The position numbers and the translations under genes are program-made. A stretch of 64,000 nt of DNA from Salticus scenicus. Taxonomy: Eukaryota > Arthropoda > Arachnida > Araneae > Salticidae. The stretch covers positions 135,641,456 to 135,705,455 of the forward strand of contig OZ005655.1 of NCBI GenBank assembly GCA_963930645.1, read 5' to 3'. The notes beneath the pieces were generated by a model, which was not told the DNA's origin, ran no database searches, and worked only from the letters and a program-made list of their open reading frames with translations. This document shows, in pieces, positions 38,234 through 48,059 of the stretch. The stretch's first letter is position 1; every line of letters starts with the position of its first letter.

Positions 38234-39699
38234 CTGGTTTTGGCTTTGCGCGTATACATGTTATCGGTACTTTTAATTCTTTTATTACTATAGACGATCA
38301 AGAGTTTTCAGCAACTGTTTCAGTTGTACCCGACGTGTCCACATTTTATGATCTTATAATTGGATGTGACGTCATCCAACAAGCGAACATTAGCATTTCA
38401 CCCACCGGTGTTACTTTTTCTAGTTTTTCACAACAAAATGAGTGTACCGCAGATCCAAATTTTATCATGACGATCACTGACGATAATCCCAAATTTGATA
38501 TTGGTCCTAATGTGTCACGACATATTCGTAACGACATTAACAAACTGATGTCGACCTATAAACCTAATAAAATCAAAACTGCGAACATTGAGCTTAACAT
38601 CACTTTAACTGACGATACACCTATTTTTCACTCACCCCGACGTCTACCCTTTACCGAACGAGACATTGTAGACGCACAAGTCTCTGAATGGCTTAAAGAT
38701 GGTATTATCGAACCAGTGTCCTCCCCATATGCCAGCCAAGTTGTAGTTGTTCGAAAAAAAGATGGTAAACACAGAGTTTGCATCGATTACAGGAAGCTTA
38801 ATCGTAAGTTAGTTAAAGATCACTACCCCCTCCCCCTAATTGATGATATTTTAGATCGACTTCAACATGCCAAAATTTTTAGTACGATAGACCTACGTAA
38901 TGGATTTTTTCATGTACCCGTAAACAAACAGAGCCGCCCTTTCACTAGTTTTGTAACCCATAACGGTCAATTCCAATTCCGCTACATGCCTTTCGGACTT
39001 AGTTCCTGCCCTTCAGTGTTCATGAGATATATAAATGCCGTTTTTAGAGACCTTATTGCTGCCGGCATAGTACTCCCTTATATGGATGATCTTGTAATTC
39101 CCGCGAGTAACGAACATGAGGCCGTAGAACGTCTAAAAACTGTTCTTCAAACAGCAAGCGAGTACGGACTCGACATAAATTTTAACAAATGTCAATTTTT
39201 ACATACCAAAATAGATTTCCTCGGTCACATAATAGAAAATGGTAAACTTTTGCCATCCCTCTCCAAAACTAAAGCTGTTTTAAATTACCCAGATCTGAAA
39301 AATGTTAAAGACGTACGTAGATTCCTTGGCCTTACAGGATATTTTAGGAAATTTATTCCTCATTTTTCTACCATTGCAAAACCCTTAAGTGATCTTCTGC
39401 GTAAGGACACCCCTTTTCAATTTCAAAATGAACAAAGAGCCGCATTTCAAAAATTAAAATATTTACTTTCCCAAGAACCAGTTCTCAATATTTTTAATCA
39501 AAATTCCCCTATTGAGGTACATACAGACGCGTCTATAGATGGCTTGGGGGCAGTCCTGTTGCAGAAAAACATGCATGATAATCAATTCCATCCAGTCTTT
39601 TATTTTTCGAAGAAAACATCTGATAACAAAAGAAAATACACTAGCTTTGAACTTGAAGTTCTGGCTGTGGTAGAAGCCCTCAAAAAGTTTAGGAACTAA
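38185..39699 (+). pseudogene. pol: Ty3/gypsy protease remainder, reverse transcriptase, RNase H start
   Basis: An open frame of 504 codons. True homology starts near 38206, after the frame switch from gag; the ATG at 38185 is incidental. The first 90 residues are the C-terminal part of the protease (IIGCDVIQ). RT shows KKDGKHRVCIDYRKLN, the STIDLRNGF motif A, and active site YMDD at residues 299-302. The connection domain has FLGLTGYFRKFI, and RNase H has HTDASIDGLGAVL with catalytic Asp at residue 448. The frame ends at TAA 39697-39699, where a short deletion shifts the reading; homology continues from 39692 in another frame. RT copies element RNA into DNA inside the particle. Non-functional as a single polyprotein in this copy. 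Confidence 0.9.
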
Positions 39700-41062
39700 T
39701 TTCAAAATTATCACAGACTGTGACGCGTTCGTCAAGGCACTTAATAAAAAAGAAATAAATTCCCGCATTGCACGATGGGCTCTGTACCTTCAAGAATTCC
39801 ATTACGACATTGAGCATCGCACAGGTTCCCGCATGGCGCATGTGGACGCTCTAAGTCGAGCTCCACAATGTTTCATCATCCAAGATAGCCTTCATATAAA
39901 GCTTTTGAAAGCTCAGCAATCTGATGAAGAAGTTCAAGCATTAAAAATGCTCCTGCAGTCCACACCTCATGATAATTACACTATAAAAAATAATCTTCTA
40001 TATAAAACAGTGAACGGTAATGATTTACTCGTCGTCCCTAACGACTTGCAGTATAGCATAATTAAAGAAGCGCACGAGCGTGGACATTTTGCAGCACTCC
40101 GTACCCAAGAGCTAATAAACAAAGATTTTTATATTCCTCACCTCAAAGACAAAATCGAAAGTTGCATTAAAAATTGCATAAAGTGTATACTCTATAATAG
40201 AAAACGAGGTAAACAAGATGGTTTCCTCCACCCAATTGATAAAGACGATGCACCCCTGCACACATACCATGTTGATCACCTTGGTCCCCTAGCTACTACA
40301 TCAAAAAAATACAACTGGCTGTACCCTACAAAATCTACAGACGCCGCAGAAGTTATTAGCCGACTAGAAAGCCAACGATCCATCTTCGGTAACCCCGCCA
40401 GAATCATAACTGATCGACGTCCAGCATTCACTTCCACTGCATTTAAAGACTATTGCCACGACCAAAATATAACCCACATACCAATTACCGCAGGTTTACC
40501 AAGATCGAATGGTCAAGTTGAAAATAAAAATTCTACTATCATCGCTGTACTATCTAAACTTTCATCCGACAACCCCGAAAAGTGGTTTTCCCATGTGCCT
40601 GCTCTCCAACAAATCCTCAACTCGACATTTCACAGAAGTATAAAGACGACACCCTTTGAACTGCTTTTTGGTACCAAGATGAAAAATAAAGATGATATCA
40701 AGATCCTGGAGCTTCTCAACGCCGAATCTACAAACACATTCCAGAGGCAACATGAAGAGAGACGTATCGACGCCAAAACACAGATTCGAATGGTGCAAGA
40801 AGAAAATCGCAAGCAGTATAACCTTCGAAGACGACCAGCTGCTAAATTCCAACTCGACGATTTAGTCGCAGTTAAACGCGCCCAGTTCGGGCCAGGCCTA
40901 AAACTGAAACAGAAATTTTTAGGCCCATACAAGATAACAAAACTGAAACCAAACGACACATATGACGTCGTCAAGTGTGACTTCGTGGAAGGCCCATTCA
41001 AGACCAGCACCTGCGCTGAATTCCTGAAACCTTGGACCGACACGTTTAAGACGCTTACTTAG
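39692..41062 (+). pseudogene. pol: Ty3/gypsy RNase H end and integrase
   Basis: Homology starts at 39692 (RNase H: TDCDAFVKAL, then DALSRAP) and the frame stays open to 41062. Integrase features counted from the ATG at 39833: HHCC zinc finger (HERGH, then CIKNCIKC), catalytic D148 (HVDHLGP), D194 (ITDRRPAF) and E230 (QVENKNS). D-E spacing is the usual 35, but D-D spacing is only 45 intervening residues, while Ty3/gypsy integrases usually have close to 60, so an in-frame deletion near 40306-40320 removed part of the core. The C-terminal GPY/F module (FLGPYKITKL) is present. Minus-strand frames here are shadows. Confidence 0.9.
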
Positions 41063-41580
41063 AGTATTTCTCCAAAACTTTCTTTTTATTATTTTTTTAA
41101 GAACTCTTACTTGGACATTTTTTGTGCAAAATTACTTTTTTTTTAAACATCACACGTTGATCTTGAACTTGCTAAAATAAGAACTGCTGTCATTTTTATG
41201 AACTATTTATTTTTTCATGAACAGTCCAGCCATGAAAAATGCCTGCCACATTTTTTTTTTCTCTTTTGATGAAAATTATCTACCTATTTTTTTTTCTACT
41301 TATATGTTATTAACATCTTATCTTATTTTATTTTAGTATTTTGATGATTCAGATTTTACCTGTATTAATTGACAATTTTCCATTTGGTAATGTATACAAT
41401 TTTTTTTTTTATTTAGTTAATGCAGATATATTATTACTGTATTTATAACTCTATTATGTAGTATTGTATATTGTTTATTTTTTTTTTTTATTTCTTTTGT
41501 TTTTGTATAATTTAATTTTTTTTTTCTTGTTGTTTAATAACCTTCAGGCGAGGCCGCCTGCTTGGTCATGATGGCCGATA
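41063..41580 (+). other. Ty3/gypsy 3' untranslated region
   Basis: T-rich sequence with no env-like frame. Just before the 3' LTR is a six-base-pair hairpin CAGGCG-AGGC-CGCCTG (41545-41560). A conventional long polypurine tract abutting the LTR is not evident (the last bases are GATGGCCGATA). Confidence 0.7.
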
Positions 41581-41872
41581 TGGGAGGTTATATTTCTCAG
41601 TTATTACCATTACTTCCATTGTGTGACGTCACTGCTATGTAGTTATGACGATATTACTACGTCGCTGTTTTGTATCATCCTTTCATTGTATGCGCACGCA
41701 CCTTACGCGCGCCAGTTCAGTATAATTATTGAGTTGACGTGGAGCGGTTCTGTAAAACACAGACGGTGTTTGCCGCTCGTAAAATGCATCAATTTAAGTG
41801 TTTATGTAATGTCCCCTTTTTGTTTTAAATAAATGTTGTTATGTTACGATGGTCTGTAGCCGTTTCCCTATA
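41581..41872 (+). repeat. Ty3/gypsy 3' LTR
   Basis: The same 292 bp as the 5' LTR, with no mismatch seen by eye. CRE palindrome at 41624-41631, AATAAA at 41828-41833. A (TA)n tract follows. Confidence 0.93.
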
Positions 41873-42718
41873 TATATATTACCACCCAGCACAAAATCAC
41901 GGTCGTTCAAAAGTCTAACTGAGCTAAGATTACAAAATGGATAGTATACTGACAGTTTAAAATAATTCTATCTCCAATTACATTTTAAATATTCTGATAC
42001 TTTCATCTAGAGTGTAAATTAAGAAATAAACATTTTTCCAGGTATCAGAAATGGTTTGCTTTAAATTTTTTTAGTGCGTTATTTTTTAACACTCCAGTTA
42101 GGAAATGTCACGGGAATGAGAAATAGAGAGCGAAACCTCACCCCGTGACATTCACGGGTACGAGAAGGAAGGGGTTAATAACAGTCTTTGCTATCATCAA
42201 CTAGAATTTCTTATTATCTAAAAGCTATGTAAACTGCTCTTGATATTAGTTTAACACGTTATAAGGTATTGGGAGAGCTTACATGTGCAGTATTTTAGAA
42301 TTTTAAACGCTAGAGATTCTTTCAAATTTAAACTGGTATTCTTTTTTTTTTTTTTTTTTTTTTTAATTTGTTAAAATGCTGAGGCACTAGAAGCAATTTA
42401 TATAAGCGAAAACGCTTATTCATTTACGGATAAAAATTGTTCGAATAGTATATTGCCAAAGATGTTCTAAGAGTTAAATAATGATTTATTTAGAAGTATA
42501 TCAGACATTTTACATTTAAGATGATTTCAGCGTACTTTGTGAATGTTATATCAAATTGAAAAGAGTTGAAATTTGAAAAGAAATAAGCCTTGTAAGCAAT
42601 TTAATCAATAACCGACTATATTTACTTTCATAACATTTTTACTTTAATAAAATTTTAATAAGGCTCTTGCAATTTTACTAAACGGAATAATTTTAATGCT
42701 AAGCCAAACACTAATATA
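41873..42718. other. AT-rich stretch, no gene
   Basis: Contains an imperfect hairpin around TGTCACGGG and CCCGTGACA (about 42107-42155) and a T-run at 42342-42364. No coding was recognised. Confidence 0.5.
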
Positions 42719-43314
42719 CACTCTATAACAAAAAAAAAAAAAAAAAAAAAAAAAAAACGCACAGAGAAGAAGGGGGGACAAAAATTGGTAGATGGGGGGG
42801 GTGGGTGGTCCGAATGGGACAGAAGTTGATAGATGTGATGTACATGTGGCGAAAAACAATTGATTATAGTTTTAGAAAATTTGAATGATTTAATCAAGAG
42901 AAAGGGCCTCACAAAGTAAACAAGTAAATAACGGGTTGGTCCACTTCTAGATCTTATGTACGCAGTTATTCGGCTTGGTATTAATTGATAGAATTGGCAA
43001 ATGTGCTCCTGTAAAGTATCGTGTCAAATTCTGTCCAATTGTTGCTTATATTGGTAAAATGCCGAGCTGGTTGTAGGACCCTTTTTATGATGCCCCAAAC
43101 GTTCTCAGTGGAAGCGAGATCCGGGAACTGAGCTCAACCCCATTTTACTGAGCCGCCTATTAAGGATATTTAAAGTCACTGAAGTATCAGTTGCACGTAG
43201 GATCGACGATAATGATGAATTGGTGCTTGATTCTATCAAAACCTGTATGTACGTTAATTTGTGTCCAGTTTGCATTACTGCTTCTTGGTGCGTCACTTTT
43301 TTTGTTATAGAGTA
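42719..43314 (-). mobile_element. Tc1/mariner-like element, internal deletion derivative
   Basis: A 596-bp element between TA dinucleotides (42717-42718, 43315-43316). Inverted ends: left CACTCTATAACAAAA, right the complement of TACTCTATAACAAAAAAAG. On the minus strand, from 43283 down, a frame resembles the second helix-turn-helix of a Tc1 transposase (TSVTLNILNRRLSKMGLSS). It then jumps directly to the C-terminal catalytic region (FPDLASTENVWGIIKRV, matching the SPDLNPIENVWG block). The catalytic middle is gone. A 30-bp A-run (42730-42759) lies next to the left end. Non-autonomous relic. Confidence 0.8.
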
Positions 43315-43436
43315 TATTATCACCAGAGATTAACTAGCTCCAAATATATTAAAAGAAGACTTAGCGATGGATAACTAAAACCAGGAAAAATCGTCAATGC
43401 CTTGAATGATAAAAATAAAATATAAGAGTAGACATT

Positions 43437-44142
43437 ACTTTCGGTAGCCTTTAGCATACCCTCTTCTGTGCATAATCGTGCTTCGTCTACTAAATTAGTC
43501 TCTTCTAAAATCTGTATTTTTTTACCCTGTTTCCCTAAATCAAGTCATGCCACCGCTAAAGTTCTCAAACAATATAATTCTAAAATAATTTTTTTCTCCT
43601 TTAAATAAATTCATCCTCTCTCAGTTAAAAGATTCTGTAGATATGAATAATTTTAGGGCATTTGCAGTATTTCCTGCCAGTGTGGTTTACCATACATTAG
43701 TCAAGCTAAAAGCAGTCCTAAATTCTGTCTAAAAAATTTTTAGTTACGTCTGTAACAAGTCCTCCATTTATGAGTAATGATAGAAGAAAAATCCATTCTT
43801 AATTTTGTTTCAGTTAAATAGTTTGCAGACCCAAAAGCTTCTCACGAACTCTATTTCTTTGAAGATTTTTACATCTTTACTAATCTTAAAAAAATTATTA
43901 ATAATGTCATTTAATTGTAACCCATTAGTCTGATTGTTGAAAATTTTACATTCAGTCCAGATATTCTTACTTTGTTTCTACATTTTTCACAACTACTGTT
44001 TATCAATTTCCTATCTGCTAATCTCCATTCCGCGTAATTCATTAGTTAACCAGAATCCGATTCTATTTCTATTTATAGAAACTTTTCTTTCTCATCCCTT
44101 TCTGCACTGATTGCGGTAAGCTAAATGCTACCGAAAGAGCTG
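43437..44142 (+). pseudogene. Penelope-like GIY-YIG endonuclease relic
   Basis: The plus strand near 43657-43704 reads as a decayed GIY-YIG motif (GICSISCQCG...YIS in place of GIY...YIG), followed by diverged endonuclease blocks to about 44040 (ASHELYFFEDFYI and similar) with many stops. GIY-YIG nicks target DNA for Penelope-like retroelements. The fragment lies between inverted sequences: ACTTTCGGTAGCCTTTAGC at 43437 and the complement GCTAAATGCTACCGAAAG near 44120-44138. These may be terminal repeats. No RT is attached here. The assignment is moderate because the sequence is degraded. Confidence 0.55.
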
Positions 44143-44774
44143 TCTGCTATTATGTTTTATATATGACGTTCAAGATGTTTAAAATTTTCTCAAGTTTTAA
44201 TTGCCTAATCCTTTAAGTTATATTACGTTTTGGTTATTATTTTAATTTAAAAATCTTGTATAAAATTTTAGTACATACAAGTATGAATAATGTAATTAAA
44301 AATGCTACAAAATTTTCCTCTATATGTATGATTATATATTATATTTACTGATTTAAAATTTTAACTAGGTTTACCTATATTATATTTATAATCTATTTAA
44401 TAAGGTTATTTATAAACAACGACAAACAACTTATTGCACTAATTTTAGTTTATTTAGGTACATAAATAATATTATTGTAATCTATTTTAAAAAATCATAA
44501 CAATAATCAAGATTTACCTGATACATACCACAGCGATCTTAATTATTTTTTGTGTGTGTGTGTGTGTGAAACTGCTTAAAAATGTAATAAAATTAATTTC
44601 TTAGATTTAAAAACTATTCTCAATCATGATTAACAAGTAGAGTTTAACTTATATGATAAACGTAAAGATTTCTCTTTAAAGTTAATTTTTTTTCTAATTT
44701 GCGAACATTCTTATAAATTTTAATTTACATATAAAGCATTTAGTTTCAGATATTTAGAAGTATAATCAATATTA
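44143..44774. other. AT-rich stretch, no gene
   Basis: Only (GT)n at 44550-44569 stands out. Confidence 0.5.
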
Positions 44775-45405
44775 AGGTGGTCCTTAAAAAATAACCTTTA
44801 AATTTTTTACGAGGCACCCACTTATTTTGTTCTATGTATAAAATAATGACTTCCACTAAAATTTCGAAATTTAAAAACAAGTTTTTAGGGTGGCGAAAAA
44901 AACACGATATTCGTTCTAAAATAGTCAGCATGCCATTGAAACTGACAATCTACATGATTTTAACAATACTAAAATAATCGTATCTGTTCAAATTATCATT
45001 CAAGAATTTTCTTGAAAGGCTGGTAACGAACCCGAATTTTTCACCGCTTAATGCACAAGTCCTGCTGAATAGGCTGTACTTTCGTTTCGTCGTTTACTTT
45101 TGATGTATTCTACTGATGAGGAGCCTAAAATAAGGCTCGAAACGTTTAAATTTATGTTATGTGTATTTTAATATTTTCAATTGAATATTTTAATGTGTAT
45201 TGTCTCGATTTTTAATGTAAATAAAATATGATTATTTATAATAAAATTACAAAATATGTCAAATTTGCCAATTTTTAATTTTTTCAATCCTCGGTGGCCA
45301 CCCTTAAAACTTCTTTTAAAATTTTGAAATTTTTGTGGAAGTCTTTAGAATAAAATAAGCGGATGCCCCATACAAAAATTTAAATGTTAATTTTTAAGGA
45401 CCACG

Positions 45406-45406
<1 letters not shown>
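44775..45406. mobile_element. TA-flanked element with about 120-bp TIRs
   Basis: A 632-bp element between TA dinucleotides (44773-44774, 45407-45408). The ends are AGGTGGTCCTTAAAAA and the complement GCGTGGTCCTTAAAAA. The inverted arms continue about 120 bp (left 44775-44895, right 45290-45406), with shared blocks such as CTTATTTTRTTCTA, GACTTCCAC and AGGGTGGC. The interior contains the hammerhead-like sequence at 45113-45144. A 61-codon minus frame is not a gene. Superfamily unassigned. Confidence 0.75.
45113..45144 (+). ncRNA. Hammerhead-ribozyme-like motif
   Basis: CTGATGA (45113-45119) is followed by a perfect five-base-pair stem GAGCC/GGCTC with an eight-base loop, then GAAA (45139-45142) and CG. 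This is the conserved core order of hammerhead ribozymes (CUGAUGA, stem II, GAAA). A CGTC upstream at 45088-45091 could supply the three-base-pair stem III and cleavage C. There is one extra G between CTGATGA and stem II, and stem I is poor, so activity is doubtful. Hammerheads are known in Penelope-like elements, and GIY-YIG and RT relics of these lie on either side. Confidence 0.4.
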
Positions 45407-45448
<42 letters not shown>

Positions 45449-45860
45449 AGGAATTTATAAATGTAGAAATATATAAACAAATGAATGAAGTAAAACCCGA
45501 AAATACACTGAGATCTTCATCAGGGAGGCCCCTCAGTGTAGGGGTGAATGAGAATTTTCTGAAAGGACAGTAGCTATAAGCTAATAACTATCCTTAGCCC
45601 CCAACTTCTCACCAAACAGAAAACCACCAATAACTGAAGAGAAATCAAACAAATATATAATGCATAAAACTACAAATATTTTATAAATTTATCAAATTTT
45701 AGAAGTTACAAAATTACATCAATTCATTAAAAATATACATAAATATAATACACAAAAGAAATACTGAAGGTAAAATCGAAAGAATAAAATGAAATAGAAA
45801 TACAACCTTACATTTGAAACACAAACTATCTTCGGCCGACGGGGCTACTCGTTGGTTCTT

Positions 45861-46365
45861 AAATATCGCCCTTGAATGTGGAAGTAGAACAAACCGAGAT
45901 AGGAAAACTCTGGAAACTCACAGTTAAAAATTGGGACGGGTAGCAGTTAAAATTTGCAAGGTACTTTTTAAGTCTTCAAGAGCATATCTTAGATCTTCTT
46001 CATTATTGCAAATAGTATGAATTCTTTTAAGCTGTGCGAACATAATATTTTTTAAAACTTTTTTACTGATATTTGAAAACCAATTAGTAAGACTATTAAC
46101 TTTAGAATTAAAATCTTTTCTTTTATCATATAATCCATGGAGCCATTTATCTTCTTTTCTCTTTATATTTAAATCTAGGAAAGAAATTTTATCGTTATCT
46201 GTACGGTTTAAAATTAATTCTTTAGGATATATTTTTTTAGAAATATTTTCGAAAAAGTTACAGTTGAAAACAATTAAATCATCAATAAATCTGAAGAAAG
46301 TAATATTTATAAATTTTTTCTCGAAAAAATATAAAAATAAATTTGCGAAAGCACTAGAAAAACTC
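45861..46365 (-). pseudogene. Inverted copy of Penelope RT C-terminal half
   Basis: The minus-strand mirror of 46953-47457. It begins within motif B, includes IDDLIVF and the C-terminal domain, and ends at the same stop. It lacks the internal stop found in the plus-strand arm. It has no upstream coding on its own strand, so it cannot give an RT. Confidence 0.75.
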
Positions 46366-47457
46366 TTATTATTAATCGCACTATTATTTGTAAAGTTTTT
46401 TATAAAAATCTTCTTTTAAAGGAATTTTCCAGTAATAGTTCGTTCAATAAGTTAACTGACCACCCCTCTATTATCAAAAAACGTATCTTGGCCTTTTATA
46501 AAAAACTAAATTTAAGTAGAAATATTTTTAATTTTCCATATCTATTCGTTACAGTAAAATTTCATAAAAATCCAGTTAAATTTCGTTTTGTCACCTGTGG
46601 TACTAATAGCTATAATGATAAAGCCGGTAAAATCTTGTTTAAATATTTAAATTCAGTTTTAAAAGTAATAAATTCTGCTAAAGATTGTAACATTATAAAC
46701 AATAACCAGAAAGTTTTAGAATATTTTAAGATTAATTCAGAAAGCATTACTTCCGTAAATACATATGATTTTGAAAATTTGTTTGGCAGTATTCCGCATA
46801 ACCTGGTTATTGAAGTTTTTGAAAACATTTATGATGAATTTGGCAGCTATTTAAATTGTGATAAAAATTACTGGATTAATCTTATCAGGTTTTGTATTTT
46901 TGAAAACGTCTTGTTTAACGGGAAAGATTTAACGGGGGATCCCAATGGGCACGAGTTTTTCGAGTGCTTTCGCAAATTTATTTTTATATTTTTTCGAGAA
47001 AAAATTTATAAATATTACTTTCTTCAGATTTATTGATGATTTAATTGTTTTCAACTGTAACTGTTTCGAAAATATTTCTAAATAAATATATCCTAAAGAA
47101 TTAATTTTAAACCGTACAGATAACGATAAAATTTCTTTCCTAGATTTAAATATAAAGAGAAAAGAAGATAAATGGCTCCTTGGATTATATGATAAAAGAA
47201 AATATTTTAATTTTAAAGTTAATAGTCTTACTAATTGGTTTTCAAATATCAGTAAAAAAGTTTTAAAAAATATTATGTTCGCACAGCTTAAAAGAATTCA
47301 TACTATTTGCAATAATGAAGAAGATCTAAGATATGCTCTTGAAGACTTAAAAAGTACCTTGCAAATTAACTGCTACCCGTCCCAATTTTTAACTGTGGGT
47401 TTCCAGAGTTTTCCTATCTCGGTTTGTTCTACTTCTACATTCAAGGGCGATATTTAA
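46366..47457 (+). pseudogene. Penelope-like reverse transcriptase, 5'-truncated
   Basis: Reading is open from the centre boundary: blocks TVKFHKNPVKFRFVT and NTYDFENLFGSIPH (motif A, catalytic Asp) lie in one frame. Near 46935 a G-run changes the frame, after which motif B (IPMGTSFSSAFANLF) and motif C (FRFIDDLIVF) follow, then FLDLNIKRK and a C-terminal domain ending GDI plus stop at 47455-47457. A TAA stop interrupts at 47083, where the inverted arm has a lysine codon. The N-terminus is missing. Penelope RTs are related to telomerase RT. It is dead in this copy because of the frame change, the stop and the truncation. Confidence 0.8.
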
Positions 47458-47870
47458 GAACCGACGAGTAGCCCCGTCGGCCGAAGATAGATTGTGTTTT
47501 AAATGTAAGGTTGTATTTCTATTTCATTTTATTCTTTCGATTTTACCTTCAGTATTTCTTTTGTGTATTATATATATATATATATTTTTAATCAATTGAT
47601 GTAATTTTGTAACTTCTAAAATTTGATAAATTTATAAAATATTTGTAGTTTTATGCATTATATATTTGTTTGATTTCTCTTCAGTTATTGGTGGTTTTCT
47701 GTTTGGTGAGAAGTTGGGGGCTAAGGATAGTTATTAGCTTATAGCTACTGTCCTTTCAGAAACTTCTCATTCACCCCTACACTGAGGGGCCTCCCTGATG
47801 AAGATCTCAGTGTATTTTCGGGTTTTATTTCATTCATTTGTTTATATATTTCTACATTTATAAATTCCTA

Positions 47871-47974
47871 CATCTAAGTTTTGCATTTCCTTTCGCTGCA
47901 ATTTTGCGCATTGGTTTGTAATTCTCCTATTGGTTTTTCTAATCTGTTGAGCTTATAAATTTATAAAATTCCTG

Positions 47975-48015
<41 letters not shown>

Positions 48016-48059
48016 CTTTTTAAATCTACCCTTATTAGAGGGTTATCCTGAAAATTTAA
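47871..48059. other. Spacer with (TA)n
   Basis: AT-rich, with (TA)n at about 47979-48013. Confidence 0.5.

Larger units (their letters stand above)
35539..41872 (+). mobile_element. Ty3/gypsy LTR retrotransposon, near-complete, damaged pol
   Basis: A 6.3-kb element: LTR, primer binding site, leader, gag with protease, RT, RNase H, integrase with GPY/F module, 3' UTR, LTR. Both LTRs are 292 bp and I see no difference between them, so insertion was recent. It sits in a (TA)n tract, so the target duplication (TATA-like) cannot be delimited. There is no envelope frame between integrase and the 3' LTR. Two frame breaks (about 38200 and 39690) and one in-frame deletion in the integrase make this copy unable to produce an intact pol on its own. 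Confidence 0.95.
45448..47870 (+). mobile_element. Penelope-like retroelement as giant inverted repeat
   Basis: Two inverted arms of exactly 918 bp (45448-46365 and 46953-47870) flank a 587-bp unique centre. The arms contain the RT 3' half, stop codon and 3' UTR, and the centre holds the RT 5' part in plus orientation. The arms are highly similar but not identical, so this is not an assembly mirror artefact. An incomplete inverted second copy joined to a first is a known arrangement for Penelope-like insertions. Absence of a C-terminal endonuclease after the RT suggests the permuted (Naiad-type) group; that is inference. Upstream is a (TA)n tract (45409-45444). Confidence 0.8.

Noticed and set aside
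40562..41043. Two antisense frames (96 and 137 codons)
   Set aside because: Shadows of the Ty3 integrase coding strand.
41063..41580. Possible envelope gene after Ty3 integrase
   Set aside because: No open frame, signal peptide or membrane segment; the region is T-rich untranslated sequence.
45500..45545. Second hammerhead in the Penelope arms
   Set aside because: CTGATGA is present but GAAA and a proper stem II are missing; only a simple hairpin can be supported.
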